From Pseudomonadota bacterium (GTDB lineage: Bacteria; Pseudomonadota; Alphaproteobacteria; Rhizobiales; Hyphomicrobiaceae), in NCBI GenBank assembly GCA_003242645.1, contig QGVC01000094.1, positions 1 through 10,736 of the forward strand: 10,736 nucleotides of DNA, read 5' to 3'. The position numbers and the translations under genes are program-made. Below, in pieces: positions 1 to 6,377 of this stretch. Within the stretch, counting starts at the first letter, position 1. Every line of letters starts with the position of its first letter. The notes beneath the pieces are model-generated. The model was not told the DNA's origin. It saw only the letters and a list, made by a program, of their open reading frames with translations, and ran no database searches.

Positions 1-1127
1 ACCGTGCGCAGCGCCGCGGCGGCAAAGGCCGCTCCGGCATGACGACGCGCGATGAGGACTTTGTCACGCAGCTCTTTATCGCATCGACCCACACGCCGGT
101 GCTGTTCTTCTCCTCGCGCGGCATGGTCTACCGGATGAAGGTGTGGCGGCTGCCTGCAGCCACGCCGCAATCCGTGGGCAAGGCGCTCATCAACCTGCTG
201 CCGTTGGAGCAGGACGAGGTCATCACCTCGATCCTTCCGTTGCCGGAGGATGAGAAGACGTGGGGCGATCTGCAACTCATGTTTGCGACGCGCTCCGGCA
301 ATGTTCGCCGCAACGCGCTGTCCGACTTCGAGAACATCCATCGGAGCGGCAAGATCGCCATGAAGCTGGACGAGGGCGACCGCATCGTCGACGTCGCCAT
401 CTGCCGGCCGACGGACGACGTGCTGCTGACAACGGCGAACGGTCAGTGCATCCGCTTCCCGGTGGAGGATGTGCGCCTCTTCAAGGGACGCGATTCGACG
501 GGCGTGCGCGGCATTCGGCTGGAGGAGGGCGATGCCGTCATCTCCATGGCCATCCTGAACCACGTCGAAGCGACGCCGGCGGAGCGTGCCGCCTATCTGA
601 AGCAGGCGTCCGCGGTTCGCCGTGGGTTGGCGGACGAAGAGGAAGTGGCTGCGGCCGAGCCGGAAACGGAAGCTGAGGAAAATGGCGAGGCGACCGAGCT
701 TTCGCCCGAGCGCTACGCGGAGCTTTCGGCCAAGGAGCAGTTCATCCTCACCGTTTCGCAGCGCGGCTACGGCAAGCGCTCCTCGTCGTACGAGTACCGT
801 ATCTCCGGCCGTGGCGGTAAGGGCATTGCCGCCATGGTGGTCAACGAACGGAACGGCCCGCTCGTTGCCTCCTTCCCGGTCGAAGACACGGATCAGATCA
901 TGCTCGTAACCGATACGGGCAAGCTGATCCGCACGGCCGTCGATGAAGTGCGAATCGCGGGACGCAACACTCAGGGCGTTCGCATCTTCCGCACCGATGA
1001 CGATGAGAAGGTCGTCTCGGTCGAGCGCATCCCCGAGGAGAGCAACGGGAACGGAAACGGTAACGGCAACGGCGGGAATGGGAATGGCGAGGCCGGCAGC
1101 GGCGGTGCCGAGGCTGGCAGCGCGTGA
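1..1127 (+). CDS. gyrA: DNA gyrase subunit A, C-terminal part (5' end outside window)
   Basis: The reading frame is open from base 3, so this is the 3' end of a longer gene. The ATG at 39 is internal (Met in RSGMTTRDEDF). GyrA is the breakage-reunion subunit of DNA gyrase, which introduces negative supercoils using ATP. The fragment is the C-terminal beta-pinwheel that wraps DNA. It opens with the GyrA box QRRGGKG (bases 9-29), the hallmark that separates GyrA from ParC. Later blade motifs are visible, such as HTPVLFFSSRG, GQCIRFPVEDVR and GRGGKGIAAM. An acidic stretch (about 625-740, with EEEVAAAEPETEAEE) sits between blades, which I recall as common in alphaproteobacterial GyrA. The protein ends in a flexible Asn-Gly/Ala tail. 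No terminator separates it from the exporter 24 bases downstream, so the two may be co-transcribed. The identification is secure. Confidence 0.97.
   Translation, partial: RAQRRGGKGRSGMTTRDEDFVTQLFIASTHTPVLFFSSRGMVYRMKVWRLPAATPQSVGKALINLLPLEQDEVITSILPLPEDEKTWGDLQLMFATRSGNVRRNALSDFENIHRSGKIAMKLDEGDRIVDVAICRPTDDVLLTTANGQCIRFPVEDVRLFKGRDSTGVRGIRLEEGDAVISMAILNHVEATPAERAAYLKQASAVRRGLADEEEVAAAEPETEAEENGEATELSPERYAELSAKEQFILTVSQRGYGKRSSSYEYRISGRGGKGIAAMVVNERNGPLVASFPVEDTDQIMLVTDTGKLIRTAVDEVRIAGRNTQGVRIFRTDDDEKVVSVERIPEESNGNGNGNGNGGNGNGEAGSGGAEAGSA
1044..1088 (+). repeat. Asn-Gly hexamer tandem repeat in the gyrA tail
   Basis: Five consecutive AACGGN units (third Gly base g, a, t, c, c), one GGG codon, then AATGGG and AATGGC encode seven Asn-Gly dipeptides near the GyrA C-terminus. 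The units are degenerate at the wobble positions. This suggests an older or selected repeat rather than a freshly slipped one. The tract lies beyond the last blade and is probably disordered. Confidence 0.85.
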
Positions 1128-1151
1128 ACAAGCCCGCCAAACGGGTGAGTG

Positions 1152-1775
1152 ATGCCGCTTGAAGTCTTGTTGGCGTTTTCGGGGGCGTGTGTGCTGCTGG
1201 CGCTCACCCCCGGGCCGATGATGTCGCTCATCCTGGCCAATGTTGCCGCTCACGGGCTTCGCGCCGGATTGTGGACGATCGCTGGTAGCCTTGTTGGCCT
1301 GTCGCTCCTCGTGACGGCGGCAGCCGTGGGCATGACCTCGGTCATGGTTTTCATGTCCGAGTGGTTCGACGTGATCCGCTGGGTCGGCGCGCTTTACCTC
1401 GCATGGCTCGGGCTGGAGCGGCTGAAACGGGCCTGGCAGGGTTCAACCGTTCCGCTTCAGGCGGCGCAGCCCACAAGCTCCCGCAATTGGTTTTTCCAGG
1501 CCTTGGCGGTAAGCCTCAGCAATCCGAAAGTACTACTGTTCCTGGGCGCGTTCCTGCCTCAGTTCGTCAACACACAATCCGACGTCGGGCTGCAGCTCAC
1601 GATCCTCGCCGTGGCTTTCGTGGCCGTCATCGGCGTGTCCGACATCGCCTACACCGTGGCGATGGCGAAGGTCCGTAATATCCTCGCAGGCAACCGCGCG
1701 CGTTTGCTCGACGGCATTTCCGGCACCCTTCTGCTGCTGGGCGGCGTCGTGCTTGCCACGGCGAGGCGTCCCTAG
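1152..1775 (+). CDS. LysE/RhtB-family amino-acid exporter
   Basis: A 207-residue inner-membrane protein, the normal length for the LysE/RhtB superfamily of amino-acid and metabolite efflux proteins. Family signatures are LTPGPMMSLILAN in the first membrane segment (residues 18-30) and LSNPKVLLFLGAFLPQF in the fourth. About five or six hydrophobic segments are visible (roughly residues 5-20, 40-65, 72-92, 115-135, 145-170 and 185-205). A polar, Gln/Ser-containing loop lies near residues 94-112. I chose the ATG at 1152. A GTG directly before it, at 1149, would add one residue, and no strong ribosome binding site precedes either. The gene lies 24 bases after the gyrA stop on the same strand, so translation may depend partly on a gyrA transcript. 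The substrate cannot be told from sequence. Confidence 0.88.
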   Translation: MPLEVLLAFSGACVLLALTPGPMMSLILANVAAHGLRAGLWTIAGSLVGLSLLVTAAAVGMTSVMVFMSEWFDVIRWVGALYLAWLGLERLKRAWQGSTVPLQAAQPTSSRNWFFQALAVSLSNPKVLLFLGAFLPQFVNTQSDVGLQLTILAVAFVAVIGVSDIAYTVAMAKVRNILAGNRARLLDGISGTLLLLGGVVLATARRP

Positions 1776-1778
1776 GCG

Positions 1779-1800
1779 ACGTGAGCAAATCGCTCAACGT
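1779..1800. terminator. Candidate hairpin between convergent genes
   Basis: ACGTGAGC, a five-base loop, then GCTC-A-ACGT forms an eight-pair stem with one bulged A. It lies in the 45-base gap between the converging exporter and hydrolase genes. On the plus strand only TT follows, and there is no T-run on either strand, so intrinsic termination is doubtful. Confidence 0.3.
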
Positions 1801-1820
1801 TTCGGCGGCGGCGCACGTCT

Positions 1821-2795
1821 TCAAAGCGCAAGCTCGACCACCACAGGGGCGTGGTAGGACCCTGGAGAAGGCGAACCTTTCCCGAACCCGACAAGCTCAT
1901 CGCCCAAGGTCTCGTTGTGCACCTCGATTTCGCGGACGTGACCATAGAGCGACCGGCTGACCAGGATGTGGTCGAGCATCTGCGGCCGGCCATGATGCAG
2001 GATGCTCCACCGCCGGTCTGCGGGGATCGCGCGGTCGAGGAGAACGAGCGACCGGGCGCTCAGCGCACCATTGCCGGTATCCTCTTCCGCTCCGATGGCG
2101 ATGCGCAGGGCTGTATCGTAGTCCTCCGCGTTGAAGTCGCCGGCGACCGCGATTAGGCGGTGCGGATCGGCTGCAAACAGCTCTTCGAGGAGTAGACGCA
2201 ACTCGAGGGCCTGTCCGGCACGCCGCATGGAGGCGAGAAAGTACCCTTCCGCCCAGCCCCCAACGGTCCGCCACACAAAGGCGCTCAGTTTTTGTCCAGA
2301 AATGGCCGCGGCGAGTGGCGCCCTCAGATGGACGTTGATCACGGTCAGCAGCTGGCCGCTCGGGAGCTCGATGTCGGCAGCGAGCAGGGGGCGATCAAAG
2401 GTCACCGGCTCCGGCTCGGATGGGCGCGGGTCGGCGGTTACCATCCTGTAGAGCGGCTGAGGCACCAGATCGTGAAACACCTCGCGCCGCGACCGGATTG
2501 GAAAGCGGGACAACGTCACGAGGTTATGCACATCCGCGACGCCCAAGCCGTCCGGCCCGCTTGTCGAGATGCGTTCGTAGGTGGCGTAAGGCGTGCCCTC
2601 CAGCACCCGGTCCAAGGCCAGGAGCACTCGTTCCGGCCGATCCGGCACATGCTGCCCGTTCACCTCCTGCAGGCAGAGAATGTCGGCATCGAGCCTGGCG
2701 AGGACGGGGCGCAAAGCTTCTGCGCGAACTTCGATCGGTAGCTTTGCCCTCGGCGGAAGATCGAGGCTCTCCACATTGAACGTCGCCAGTCGCAT
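1821..2795 (-). CDS. Endonuclease/exonuclease/phosphatase-family metal-dependent hydrolase
   Basis: A 324-residue member of the DNase I/exonuclease III-like (EEP) fold, whose members cleave phosphodiester or phosphomonoester bonds in nucleic acids, lipids or inositol phosphates. The motifs occur in family order: N7 in TFNVESL, E44 in LCLQEVN (metal ligand), H156 in INVHLRAP, D220 and N222 in AGDFNAED, and D275-H276 in MLDHILVSR. Near the end, residues 313-315 read S-Y-H (GSYHAPVVVEL), where the family normally has S-D-H, so the Asp that supports the catalytic His is Tyr. I chose the ATG at 2795 because GGAG precedes it by six bases. An upstream GTG at 2807 would add four residues. There is no signal peptide, so it is probably cytosolic. 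The substrate is unknown. It is convergent with the exporter, with no operon partner. Confidence 0.87.
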   Translation of the reverse strand: MRLATFNVESLDLPPRAKLPIEVRAEALRPVLARLDADILCLQEVNGQHVPDRPERVLLALDRVLEGTPYATYERISTSGPDGLGVADVHNLVTLSRFPIRSRREVFHDLVPQPLYRMVTADPRPSEPEPVTFDRPLLAADIELPSGQLLTVINVHLRAPLAAAISGQKLSAFVWRTVGGWAEGYFLASMRRAGQALELRLLLEELFAADPHRLIAVAGDFNAEDYDTALRIAIGAEEDTGNGALSARSLVLLDRAIPADRRWSILHHGRPQMLDHILVSRSLYGHVREIEVHNETLGDELVGFGKGSPSPGSYHAPVVVELAL

Positions 2796-3032
2796 GCCGT
2801 GCTCCACACTGGCCGGTCCTCATCCTGACCCGTACCACACCACCCCGTGAATTATTCCACCGGTCGGTCTTGGGGGGCTGGCGACCTGCCTGTCTCCCTT
2901 CAACGCAATCGGCCATGATGAAGGGCAAATCCACACCCCAGCGGGCTTGCTGCCTTTTCAGGTGAAAAAGGGATTAGCGACCAGAAAGACCGGGGTAGGC
3001 TTCGGCGATGCCCGTTCTCCTGAGGGCACACG

Positions 3033-3278
3033 TCAGTTGAGCTCGATAAGACGCGATGGGTCAGGCTTCCGCCCCGTGACGCGCTCGAGCGCGATAGCGG
3101 CAAGCACTTTGGTTGCCAGTGTCTTCCTGCGGAGTTGGGCTTCCATGTCGGGGGTAACCTCTGCTGCCTGGGGCGGCAGCGAGGCCTGGTAGCCGAACAC
3201 TGCCGTGCCGTTGTCCTGCGCGCAGCCAGCCGCGAGCAGCGCAACAGCAGCGGCAAGCGCAGCACACCTCCAGACCAT
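3033..3278 (-). CDS. Small lipoprotein, 81 residues, function unknown
   Basis: The ATG at 3278 is preceded within a few bases by a strong GGAGGGGG ribosome binding site, which fixes the start. The open frame extends further upstream but has no support there. The N-terminus MVWRCAALAAAVALLAAGCAQ is a clear lipoprotein signal: a short basic n-region, a hydrophobic core, and a lipobox LAAGC that places the lipidated cysteine at residue 19. The mature part (about 63 residues) contains a Pro/Ala-rich stretch followed by a likely helix (PDMEAQLRRKTLATKVLAAIALERVTG, approximate). It ends in KPDPSRLIELN. I do not recognise the family. It is probably anchored in the inner or outer membrane facing the periplasm, and it appears to be monocistronic. 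Confidence 0.78.
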   Translation of the reverse strand: MVWRCAALAAAVALLAAGCAQDNGTAVFGYQASLPPQAAEVTPDMEAQLRRKTLATKVLAAIALERVTGRKPDPSRLIELN

Positions 3279-3354
3279 GACCCCCCTCCAGCAACCCCAA
3301 CAGTGAATGGGCTTTTTGGGCACCCCGCTAAAGGTGCCGCCTTTTGCGGCCGAC

Positions 3355-3382
3355 ACTCTAGCGGATCGAGACCATCACGCAA
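3355..3382 (-). promoter_or_regulatory. Candidate sigma-70 type promoter for the 81-residue lipoprotein
   Basis: On the minus strand TTGCGT (3382-3377) is followed after 16 bases by TAGAGT (3360-3355). The pair lies about 75 bases upstream of the lipoprotein ATG. The match is fair but uncertain. A short GCCGC/GCGGC hairpin (around 3336-3350) would fall in the leader. Confidence 0.3.
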
Positions 3383-3441
3383 GCATAGGCAGAATTCGCC
3401 TGAACCGGCGCTGAATATACCGAAGGTGCGCACAAGGCTCT

Positions 3442-3476
3442 GCTGTCGCAATGTCGCTGCCAGTTGGCGCGACAGC
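3442..3476 (-). terminator. Inverted repeat just downstream of the Cys-rich protein gene
   Basis: GCTGTCGC (3442-3449) and GCGACAGC (3469-3476) form a perfect eight-base stem with a 19-base loop. The stem starts nine bases after the stop codon of the minus-strand gene at 3485. No T-run follows on the minus strand, so this may be a 3' mRNA-stabilising or Rho-assisted hairpin rather than a true intrinsic terminator. Confidence 0.4.
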
Positions 3477-3484
3477 TCTAGCAG

Positions 3485-3988
3485 CTAACAGTCCTTGAAT
3501 AGCGAAGTGAGGCAGTTCAGGCCTTGCTTGACAGCCTTCCCTGTCTTCTTGAGCTGCTCTTTAGATGAGTCTGCGGTGCGGCGCGCAAGCTCCTCCACCG
3601 TCCTCGGGGGACCGGCGTCCTCCTTCTTTGCTGCAGCCGGGGGCTGCTGCTCGTCTGCCGGCGCCTCGCCCGGCTCGGCTTCTACGCGGGTGATGAACGA
3701 CTCGAGGGTGCCCTTGAGCGATATCGTGCGCCGAAATCCGAAGCACGACTCGGAGCCGGTCCGTTGCACGCGGCACTGTTGGTGGCCGCCTGCTTTTGCC
3801 AGCTCCGTGATGCAGGCAATCTGCAGGACACGCTTGCTGTGCCGATACCCCTCGAGTCTATCCGCATCTTCGACTACGCATCGGTAGATTTCCGGGGGAC
3901 CGGAACAAGCCACACAGATCTCTCCGGCCGCAGCGGGGAAAACCAACGCCGGGGACAACAGAAGGACAGAAAGCGCCTGCCGTTTCAC
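3485..3988 (-). CDS. Secreted eight-cysteine protein of unknown function
   Basis: A 167-residue protein if started at the GTG at 3988, which has GGGAGG ten bases upstream. The longer open frame begins with TTG at 3997, but that lies one base from the same GGGAGG, too close to use it. The chosen start gives a textbook Sec signal peptide (MKRQALSVLLLSPALVF, cleavage near A-A-A|G, residues 19-22). The mature protein has a cysteine-rich N-terminal region with Cys 25, 28, 37, 59, 72 and 82. A Pro/Ala/Glu/Lys linker follows (about 100-130), then a basic helical C-terminus with Cys 159 and the final residue Cys 167. The even number of cysteines in an exported protein suggests disulfides. CVAC could instead bind metal or redox-cycle. 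I do not recognise the family. It appears to be its own transcription unit. Confidence 0.72.
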   Translation of the reverse strand: MKRQALSVLLLSPALVFPAAAGEICVACSGPPEIYRCVVEDADRLEGYRHSKRVLQIACITELAKAGGHQQCRVQRTGSESCFGFRRTISLKGTLESFITRVEAEPGEAPADEQQPPAAAKKEDAGPPRTVEELARRTADSSKEQLKKTGKAVKQGLNCLTSLFKDC

Positions 3989-4031
3989 GTCGCGCAAGCC
4001 TCCCTGACGACCTGTAAGGCACTTGATTTCA

Positions 4032-4074
4032 AGAAGAAAAACAGGGCGAGAGTGGGGCGTCTGGGGATCGCCCC
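4032..4074 (-). terminator. Candidate terminator of the qor-gst unit
   Basis: GGGGCG (4054-4059) and CGCCCC (4069-4074) make a perfect six-base GC stem with a nine-base loop, starting 11 bases past the gst stop. Read on the minus strand, a T-rich tract (GTTTTTCTTCTT, 4043-4032) follows about ten bases after the stem. The spacing is longer than ideal, but position and composition fit termination before the next minus-strand gene. Confidence 0.45.
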
Positions 4075-4085
4075 CTCAGGTCTGA

Positions 4086-4709
4086 TCAGGGTGTCCCGTT
4101 GCGTCCGTGCAGGCGATAGGCCGGCCGTTCGGCCAGTCGATCGTAGTAGGCGCTCACTGCTTTGAGCTCCGGCTTATCGAATGGAACGCAGAACCAGCGG
4201 TTGACGATGAGCCCTACCGGGATGTCCGCCAGCGTGAACGTGTCACCCATGAGATACGGGCCGTGCTCCGCTAGGTGGGCGTCAAGCCTCTGCATCTGCT
4301 GGGTCCAATCGGCAATGCCTTCCTCGATGAGCTTCTGGTCTTGGAACGCGGGGATTTTCGCGACCAGCCCCAGGAATGGTGCGCGGACGCCCCGGTAAAG
4401 GTCGGTTTGGCCCCAATCCATCCACGCCTCGACCTGCGCGCGTGCCTTCAGATCGGTCGGGTAAAGATCGGTTCGGCCGTGCTTGACGGCGAGGTAGCGT
4501 GAGATGGCGTGGCTCTCACGCAGGATGAAGCCCTCGTCGTCGATGACGGGCACGACGGCGAACGGATTGAGCTTCAGGAACTCGGGATCGGTTGTGGGGC
4601 GATAGCCACGCCCCCAGTCCTCCCGCGTGTAGGGAAGCCCGATCTCCTCGACCGTCCACAGCACCTTGCGAACATTGATCGAGTTGGCCCGGCCGTAGAT
4701 CTTCAGCAT
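4086..4709 (-). CDS. Glutathione S-transferase family protein
   Basis: A 207-residue cytosolic GST. It conjugates glutathione to electrophiles or reduces organic peroxides, and the substrate is not predictable. The N-terminal thioredoxin-like domain (about 1-78) shows LKIYGRANSINVRKVLW, in which Ser10 or Asn12 is the likely glutathione-activating residue. It also has the cis-proline motif VVPVIDD (52-58) and the glutathione-binding E65-S66 (RESHAISRYLA). The helical C-terminal domain contains the family N-capping box TLAD (159-162). The ATG at 4709 has GAAGGA about eight bases upstream. The gene begins 30 bases after the quinone oxidoreductase stop on the same strand, so the two form a likely operon for detoxification of reactive quinones or electrophiles. 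Confidence 0.92.
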   Translation of the reverse strand: MLKIYGRANSINVRKVLWTVEEIGLPYTREDWGRGYRPTTDPEFLKLNPFAVVPVIDDEGFILRESHAISRYLAVKHGRTDLYPTDLKARAQVEAWMDWGQTDLYRGVRAPFLGLVAKIPAFQDQKLIEEGIADWTQQMQRLDAHLAEHGPYLMGDTFTLADIPVGLIVNRWFCVPFDKPELKAVSAYYDRLAERPAYRLHGRNGTP

Positions 4710-4739
4710 TGTGCAGGTCCTTCGGCTGATGGGACAGGT

Positions 4740-5711
4740 TTAGGGCAGCAGGATCGTCGAGCCGGTGGTCTTCCGGCTTTCGAGATCCCGATGCGCCTGC
4801 GCGGCCTCCTTCAGCGGGTAGGTCTGATTGACCTCGATCTTGACGATGCCGCGCGAGACCACGTCGAAGAGGTCGTTGGCTGTGGCGACGAGGTCCTCGC
4901 GTTTAGCCGTGTATGTCTGCAGGCTCGGGCGAGTTGCGTAGAGCGAGCCTTTCGTGGACAGCAGCAGGATGTCGAACGGCGGCACGGGACCAGAGGCGTT
5001 GCCGAAGCTCACCCAAAGGCCGCGCGGCTTGAGGCAATCAAGCGAACCCGGGAATGTATCCTTGCCGACGCCATCGTAGACCACGTCGACGCCTTGGCCG
5101 TTGGTGATCTCCTTCGTCCGGGCGACGAAATCCTCGGTCCTGTAGTTGATCACGTGCGTGCAACCATGCTCTTGCGCAAGCTTGCACTTCTCAGGTGAGC
5201 CCGCGGTGCCGATGATGGTTGCCCCAAGATGCTTCGCCCATTGACAGGCGATCAGTCCGACGCCGCCGGCTGCTGCATGGAACAGGATGGTCGTGCCGGG
5301 GCCGACCTTATAGGTCTCCTTGAGCAGATAGCGGACGGTCATTCCCTGCAGCATCATGGCGGCGGCCGTCTGATCGTCGATGCTGTCCGGGATCTTGACC
5401 ACGCGATCCGCGGGAATGAGCCGCTCCTCCGTGTAAGCGCCGATAGGGCTGGCATAGGCGACCCTGTCGCCCACCTTGAGATCGGTCACTCCAGGACCAA
5501 CGGCCGTGACCACACCCGCGCCTTCCGTTCCGATCACCGCGGGCAGGGGGATCTTGTACAACCCCTCGCGATGGTAAGTGTCGATGTAATTGAGACCTAT
5601 TGCCCGGTGCTGTATCCGCACCTGCCCTTCACCCGGCTCGCCGACGTCGATCTCCTCCCACTTCATGACCTCCGGGCCGCCATGTTGATGAATTCGAATT
5701 GCGTGCACCAT
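4740..5711 (-). CDS. NADPH:quinone oxidoreductase (zinc-independent MDR family)
   Basis: A 323-residue protein, the usual length for the QOR branch of medium-chain dehydrogenases/reductases, which reduce quinones using NADPH. The QOR signature GLNYIDTYHREGLY is at residues 39-52, GTEGAGVV at 61-68, and the nucleotide-binding loop HAAAGGVG at 145-152. There is no catalytic or structural zinc cysteine cluster, consistent with QOR rather than alcohol dehydrogenase. The frame extends to 5915, but the ATG at 5711 is preceded by AGGAAAAGAG and begins the conserved MVHAIRIHQHGGPEVM. It is the first gene of the minus-strand qor-gst unit and is divergent from the lipoprotein gene at 5883. Confidence 0.94.
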   Translation of the reverse strand: MVHAIRIHQHGGPEVMKWEEIDVGEPGEGQVRIQHRAIGLNYIDTYHREGLYKIPLPAVIGTEGAGVVTAVGPGVTDLKVGDRVAYASPIGAYTEERLIPADRVVKIPDSIDDQTAAAMMLQGMTVRYLLKETYKVGPGTTILFHAAAGGVGLIACQWAKHLGATIIGTAGSPEKCKLAQEHGCTHVINYRTEDFVARTKEITNGQGVDVVYDGVGKDTFPGSLDCLKPRGLWVSFGNASGPVPPFDILLLSTKGSLYATRPSLQTYTAKREDLVATANDLFDVVSRGIVKIEVNQTYPLKEAAQAHRDLESRKTTGSTILLP

Positions 5712-5797
5712 GGCTCTTTTCCTCGTGAAATGTGCTGTTCTGCGCACCCCAGTGCTTGCGTCTGAGTGACCATACTGTATCGATGGCAGACCGATCG

Positions 5798-5839
5798 CGC
5801 CACACCGCCGCCATTCCCGCCTTCTAAGGGCGTGTGGCG
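5798..5839. repeat. Inverted repeat in the divergent intergenic region
   Basis: CGCCACAC (5798-5805) and GTGTGGCG (5832-5839) form a perfect eight-base inverted repeat. An overlapping CCCGCC (5815-5820)/GGCGGG (5836-5841) pair offers an alternative fold. It lies 44 bases before the lipoprotein start, within the 171-base region shared by the divergent qor and lipoprotein promoters. It may be a leader structure or an operator, or it may be chance in GC-rich DNA. Confidence 0.3.
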
Positions 5840-5882
5840 GGTCTTCACGTGGCGTGGCGGAATTCTTCGCGAGAGGCGGGTT

Positions 5883-6329
5883 ATGCTCTGCATGCGTGCC
5901 CTGCGGCACTTGCAACCTCGTCTGATCTGCGCCCTGGCAGCAGTGATGGCTGCCGCGTGCAGCACGGGCATGAATGGAGCCTCGCGGTCAGGGCTCGGCT
6001 GCGTTGACGACTCTCCCCATTGCATCGAGCAGCGCCGTATCGCGCTCAATGCCATCATGTCGGACAAGAGCCGCTCCTGGGTGCGCGAAACACCCACACC
6101 GGAGGCTTATGCTTCAGGCGTGCGCCTTTTCGCATTCAAGACACGCAAGGCGGAGCTGAGTTGCGATGAGCTCGCCATTGGCCGCCGCGAGGCCGACAAT
6201 GCGCCTGCCGTGCTCCGCAGCCCCCAGGCCTCGCACTTGACGCCGGCCCAGGTTTCCCGTGGTCTGATGCTCGGCGCCGAGGTCTCGCGGGAGCTGGCAG
6301 CAGAGATGAAGCGCCGGTGCAGAGCGTGA
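5883..6329 (+). CDS. Lipoprotein of unknown function, 148 residues
   Basis: The ATG at 5883 follows AGAGGCGGG closely and yields a lipoprotein signal: a basic n-region (MRALRHLQPR), a hydrophobic LICALAAVMAAA, then Cys26 followed by STG. An internal ATG at 5892 would shorten it by three residues. The open frame extends upstream to 5766, but that part has no ribosome binding site and no protein-like character. The mature region contains GCVDDSPHC (Cys40 and Cys47), the stretch MSDKSRSWVR, LSCDELAIGRREAD, and a C-terminal helix ending EMKRRCRA. It therefore has four Cys beyond the lipid anchor, which could form two disulfides in the periplasm. My impression, unverified, is that proteins like this are conserved without annotation in Hyphomicrobiales. 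It lies 48 bases upstream of the methyltransferase and may share its transcript. Confidence 0.78.
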   Translation: MLCMRALRHLQPRLICALAAVMAAACSTGMNGASRSGLGCVDDSPHCIEQRRIALNAIMSDKSRSWVRETPTPEAYASGVRLFAFKTRKAELSCDELAIGRREADNAPAVLRSPQASHLTPAQVSRGLMLGAEVSRELAAEMKRRCRA

Positions 6330-6377
6330 ACAGGATCGCCACTGCTTCGTTGACGCCACTCTAAACTTGTGCCGCCC

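Noticed and set aside
2951..2972. CCTTTTCA-GG-TGAAAAAGG inverted repeat
   Set aside because: The loop would be only two bases unless the inner pairs open, there is a one-base bulge, and no gene ends nearby on the right strand. It is probably chance.
3390..3420. Possible alphaproteobacterial LexA box (GTTC-N7-GTTC) on the minus strand
   Set aside because: Only GTTC followed by ATTC at six-base spacing is present, so neither spacing nor the second half-site matches.
2900..3451. 183-codon minus-strand open frame around the small lipoprotein
   Set aside because: It covers the lipoprotein gene in another frame, has no ribosome binding site, and includes the promoter-like region. The 81-residue frame with the lipobox and GGAGGGGG is far better.
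4509..5198. 229-codon plus-strand open frame over the gst-qor junction
   Set aside because: It is antisense to two clearly recognised enzymes and spans the end of one and the start of the other. It shows no family motif and is the usual GC-rich shadow frame.
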